Origin: an uncultured Clostridia bacterium
GTDB lineage: Bacteria > Bacillota > Clostridia > Oscillospirales > Acutalibacteraceae
NCBI GenBank assembly: GCA_937915775.1
Contig: CALGGQ010000255.1
Location: forward strand, 1-7,038
Direction: 5' to 3'
DNA: 7,038 nucleotides
Each line of letters begins with the position of its first letter. Within the stretch, counting starts at the first letter, position 1. The notes under the pieces were generated by a model. That model made no database searches and was not told the DNA's origin. It worked only from the letters and a program-made list of their open reading frames with translations. This document shows positions 5,604 through 7,038 of the stretch, piece by piece. The position numbers were made by a program, and so were the translations under genes.

Positions 5604-7038
5604 TCACGGCACCCAATATGCACCGACAGCGCAAAGCTGACGCCGGAAGAAAAAGCGATACAAATCCGGGAGAATCAGGATGGGTGAAGTCAGAAGAATC
5701 AGCTTAGGCCAGTCGGAAGCGTGCAGCGGATCTATTTCGAACATCTTGTAGGCAACCTGCTGGATGAATATCTGACCCGATAGGATTACTACCAGAATAA
5801 ACACAAATCCCCTGCCAAAGGTTGCACTCAACGGTCGGATGCCTTTGGCAGCTTCTATGAGGTCGAGCAGCAGGGAACGACCTGTGTTGTAGTAGCGGAC
5901 GTTGAAGAGATTCCAGACTTGGAGCAATACAAAGGTGGTAAAGAAGAGACCTTCGTCGTAATCGCTGATTCGGTGGTCTTTGTTCAGATAGAACCAGAAG
6001 CGGGTCATCAGCAGGAAGAAAAAGGCACCCCAGCCAGTAATGTAAGCCATCATATAACGATCCACGATATGCGCTTTGGGGCTGCGGGGATAGTCGTTCA
6101 TTACACGGGGGTCGGCTGGCAAAGAAGAGAGAGCCATTGCCGCGAACGTATCCATAATCAGGTTTACCCACAGCATCTGTGTGACATTCAGCGGTGACTT
6201 CAAACCGGTAAAAGCACCCAAGAGTACCACTAAACAGGCACAGACGTTGATGGTCATCTGGAAAATGATAAACCTTCGCAGATTCTGATAGAGAGAGCGT
6301 CCCCACAGGATGGCGCGATTGATGGAGACAAACGAATTGTCGATAATGGTGATATCCGAGGCTTCTTTGGCACGAGCCGTTCCGTCACCCATCGATAAAC
6401 CGACTTGTGCTTTTGCCAACGCCGGAGCATCGTTGGTTCCGTCGCCTGTAACGGCTACGACTTCTCCGTTCCGCTGCAAAAGCATAACCAGGCGGGCCTT
6501 ATCGTCGGGACGGGCGCGGGCAATAATCTTGATGCGATTCTCTTTGAGCCGCATTCGGGCTTCCTCGTCCGACATCGCGGCAAATTCAGGTCCGGTTACG
6601 GTTTTGTCGTCCTCGCCGGGTTGCAGCAAGTCGATCTGTCTGCCAATCTCGTTGGCGGTACCGACGGTATCGCCGGTAACAATAATCACGTTGACGTGTG
6701 CCTGATTCTTGCAGACTTGGATTGCCTCTCGGACATCGCTGCGGATAGGATCGGCAATGCCTACAATACCAATGAAAGTATCGTTGATGGCAAAGCCTAA
6801 GGTGCGGAATGCCTTGTGCTGATATTCATCGAGTGTCGCCAGGATCTGCTCTTTTGTCAGACCTTCCGCCAAGTGTTTGCACATTTGCAGGACAATCTCC
6901 GGGGCACCCTTGACGAAAGTCGTTTCGCCCACTTGCGTAAGCATATATTTGGTTTCGGTGCTGAAAGGTTGTTGGCGTGTGACGGTTTCCGACTGGCGGA
7001 ATGTCCGATAATCCACATCCCGGTTCTTCAGCCACTGT
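5604..7038 (-). CDS. PMCA-type calcium-translocating P-type ATPase, C-terminal part (runs off right edge)
   Basis: About 477 residues are visible, open to the right edge. Visible parts in order, numbered from the first in-window codon, are: the N-domain KGAPE motif (about 43-47); VTGDTVGTA (120-128); ARARPDDKARLV (174-185); the hinge VAVTGDGTNDAPAL (194-207); and AKEASDITI (223-231). Then come M5 with INV (262-265), M6 with VNLIMDTFAAMAL (291-303) and helices M7-M10. The N and D in M6 are the calcium-binding positions of plasma-membrane-type Ca2+ pumps. The phosphorylated DKTGT, actuator domain and M1-M4 lie outside the window. The natural protein probably ends near RFFFRR (5640-5654); the last 11 codons (QLCAVGAYWVP) are read from spoIIIAA DNA in another frame. 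The sequence resembles Bacteroidota pumps, unlike the clostridial genes beside it. Confidence 0.9.
   Translation of the reverse strand, partial: QWLKNRDVDYRTFRQSETVTRQQPFSTETKYMLTQVGETTFVKGAPEIVLQMCKHLAEGLTKEQILATLDEYQHKAFRTLGFAINDTFIGIVGIADPIRSDVREAIQVCKNQAHVNVIIVTGDTVGTANEIGRQIDLLQPGEDDKTVTGPEFAAMSDEEARMRLKENRIKIIARARPDDKARLVMLLQRNGEVVAVTGDGTNDAPALAKAQVGLSMGDGTARAKEASDITIIDNSFVSINRAILWGRSLYQNLRRFIIFQMTINVCACLVVLLGAFTGLKSPLNVTQMLWVNLIMDTFAAMALSSLPADPRVMNDYPRSPKAHIVDRYMMAYITGWGAFFFLLMTRFWFYLNKDHRISDYDEGLFFTTFVLLQVWNLFNVRYYNTGRSLLLDLIEAAKGIRPLSATFGRGFVFILVVILSGQIFIQQVAYKMFEIDPLHASDWPKLILLTSPILILPDLYRFFFRRQLCAVGAYWVP
5640..5650. other. Probable chimeric junction between two genomes
   Basis: To the right the minus strand reads as the end of a P-type ATPase (LPDLYRFFFRR). 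To the left it reads, in another frame, as the C-terminal domain of SpoIIIAA (SGVSFALSVH). The two readings overlap over roughly ten bases, so a short shared sequence around CTTCCGGCG may have caused the join. The exact break cannot be placed more finely by eye. Confidence 0.75.

Larger units (their letters stand above)
5420..5650 (-). pseudogene. spoIIIAA: Stage III sporulation protein AA, 3' fragment only
   Basis: About 76 C-terminal residues are present, reading SSGVSFALSVHIGCREDLLHKP and then IVKALLATGEFSYIVMLEEY. This matches the end of SpoIIIAA, a cytoplasmic ATPase of the secretion-ATPase type, where a (A)GVS...H...EDL..rP...LL....F...v.L pattern is usual. The Walker A and B motifs and roughly 230 N-terminal residues are missing. 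In their place, in a different frame, lies a calcium P-type ATPase gene. No start codon with a ribosome-binding site is apparent, so the fragment is not expected to be made as it stands. The right boundary (about 5650) is where SpoIIIA-like sequence fades. If the break is an assembly error, the gene is intact in the organism. Confidence 0.85.

Noticed and set aside
5604..5639. C-terminal QLCAVGAYWVP as a real tail of the calcium pump
   Set aside because: These codons are spoIIIAA DNA read out of frame, since the same bases encode the family-typical GVSFALSVH of SpoIIIAA. The tail is a product of the junction.
5604..5660. Fusion of the P-type ATPase with SpoIIIAA as a novel two-domain system
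   Set aside because: The frames differ, the ATPase frame stops within the SpoIIIAA region, and the SpoIIIAA part lacks its nucleotide-binding domain, so no fused product can be made.
5704..6306. 200-residue minus-strand frame inside the ATPase gene
   Set aside because: It overlaps M5-M10 of the ATPase in another frame and reads as low-complexity Ser/Leu/Arg/His sequence. The ATPase frame carries the conserved motifs.
1..7038. CRISPR arrays, tRNA or rRNA genes, insertion sequences and attachment sites
   Set aside because: I saw no regularly spaced repeats, cloverleaf, rRNA-like blocks, transposase motifs or terminal inverted repeats; in particular none flank the 5640-5650 junction.

Overview
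The window is a 3'-to-5' view of two unrelated pieces of DNA; every gene I can support lies on the minus strand. About 1-5645 looks like the chromosome of an endospore-forming Clostridia bacterium, probably a gut Oscillospirales/Ruminococcaceae type. This rests on a nearly complete spoIIIA operon next to nusB, a divergent TsaD/M22-family gene and xseA. About 5645-7038 encodes the C-terminal half of a PMCA-type calcium P-type ATPase that reads like a Bacteroidota protein. The lineage calls are from memory of the families and no search was run.

Layout in transcription order (right to left). The ATPase fragment (>7038-5604) is open to the right edge and ends ten to eleven codons after crossing into spoIIIAA sequence. 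The 3' stub of spoIIIAA (about 5650-5420) follows in another frame. Then come spoIIIAB, AC, AD, AE, AF, AG and AH (5484-1628), packed with overlaps or gaps of at most 17 bases. An intergenic leader of 157 bases (1471-1627) follows. After it, nusB, the TsaD-like gene and the start of xseA (1470 to the left edge) form a second tight unit with a 1-base overlap and a 0-base gap.

How the genes work together. SpoIIIAA-AH build the mother-cell side of the channel (feeding tube, or SpoIIIA-SpoIIQ complex) that links mother cell and forespore after engulfment. AA is the cytoplasmic ATPase, AB a membrane-anchored partner, AC/AD/AE the membrane core, and AF/AG/AH ring-forming proteins. NusB acts in transcription antitermination and rRNA synthesis, XseA is the large subunit of exonuclease VII, and the TsaD-like protein is a paralogue of the tRNA t6A enzyme with unproven function.

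The two things most worth a second look are these. (1) The nusB leader has a sigma-A-like promoter (TTGTAT, 17 bases, TATAAT). It is followed by an 11-bp perfect antiterminator stem that is mutually exclusive with a strong intrinsic terminator, whose U-tract abuts the nusB ribosome-binding site; this looks like an attenuator controlling an antitermination factor. (2) The break at about 5640-5650 joins a Bacteroidota-like ATPase gene to the middle of a clostridial sporulation gene. It is most likely an assembly or cloning chimera rather than biology.
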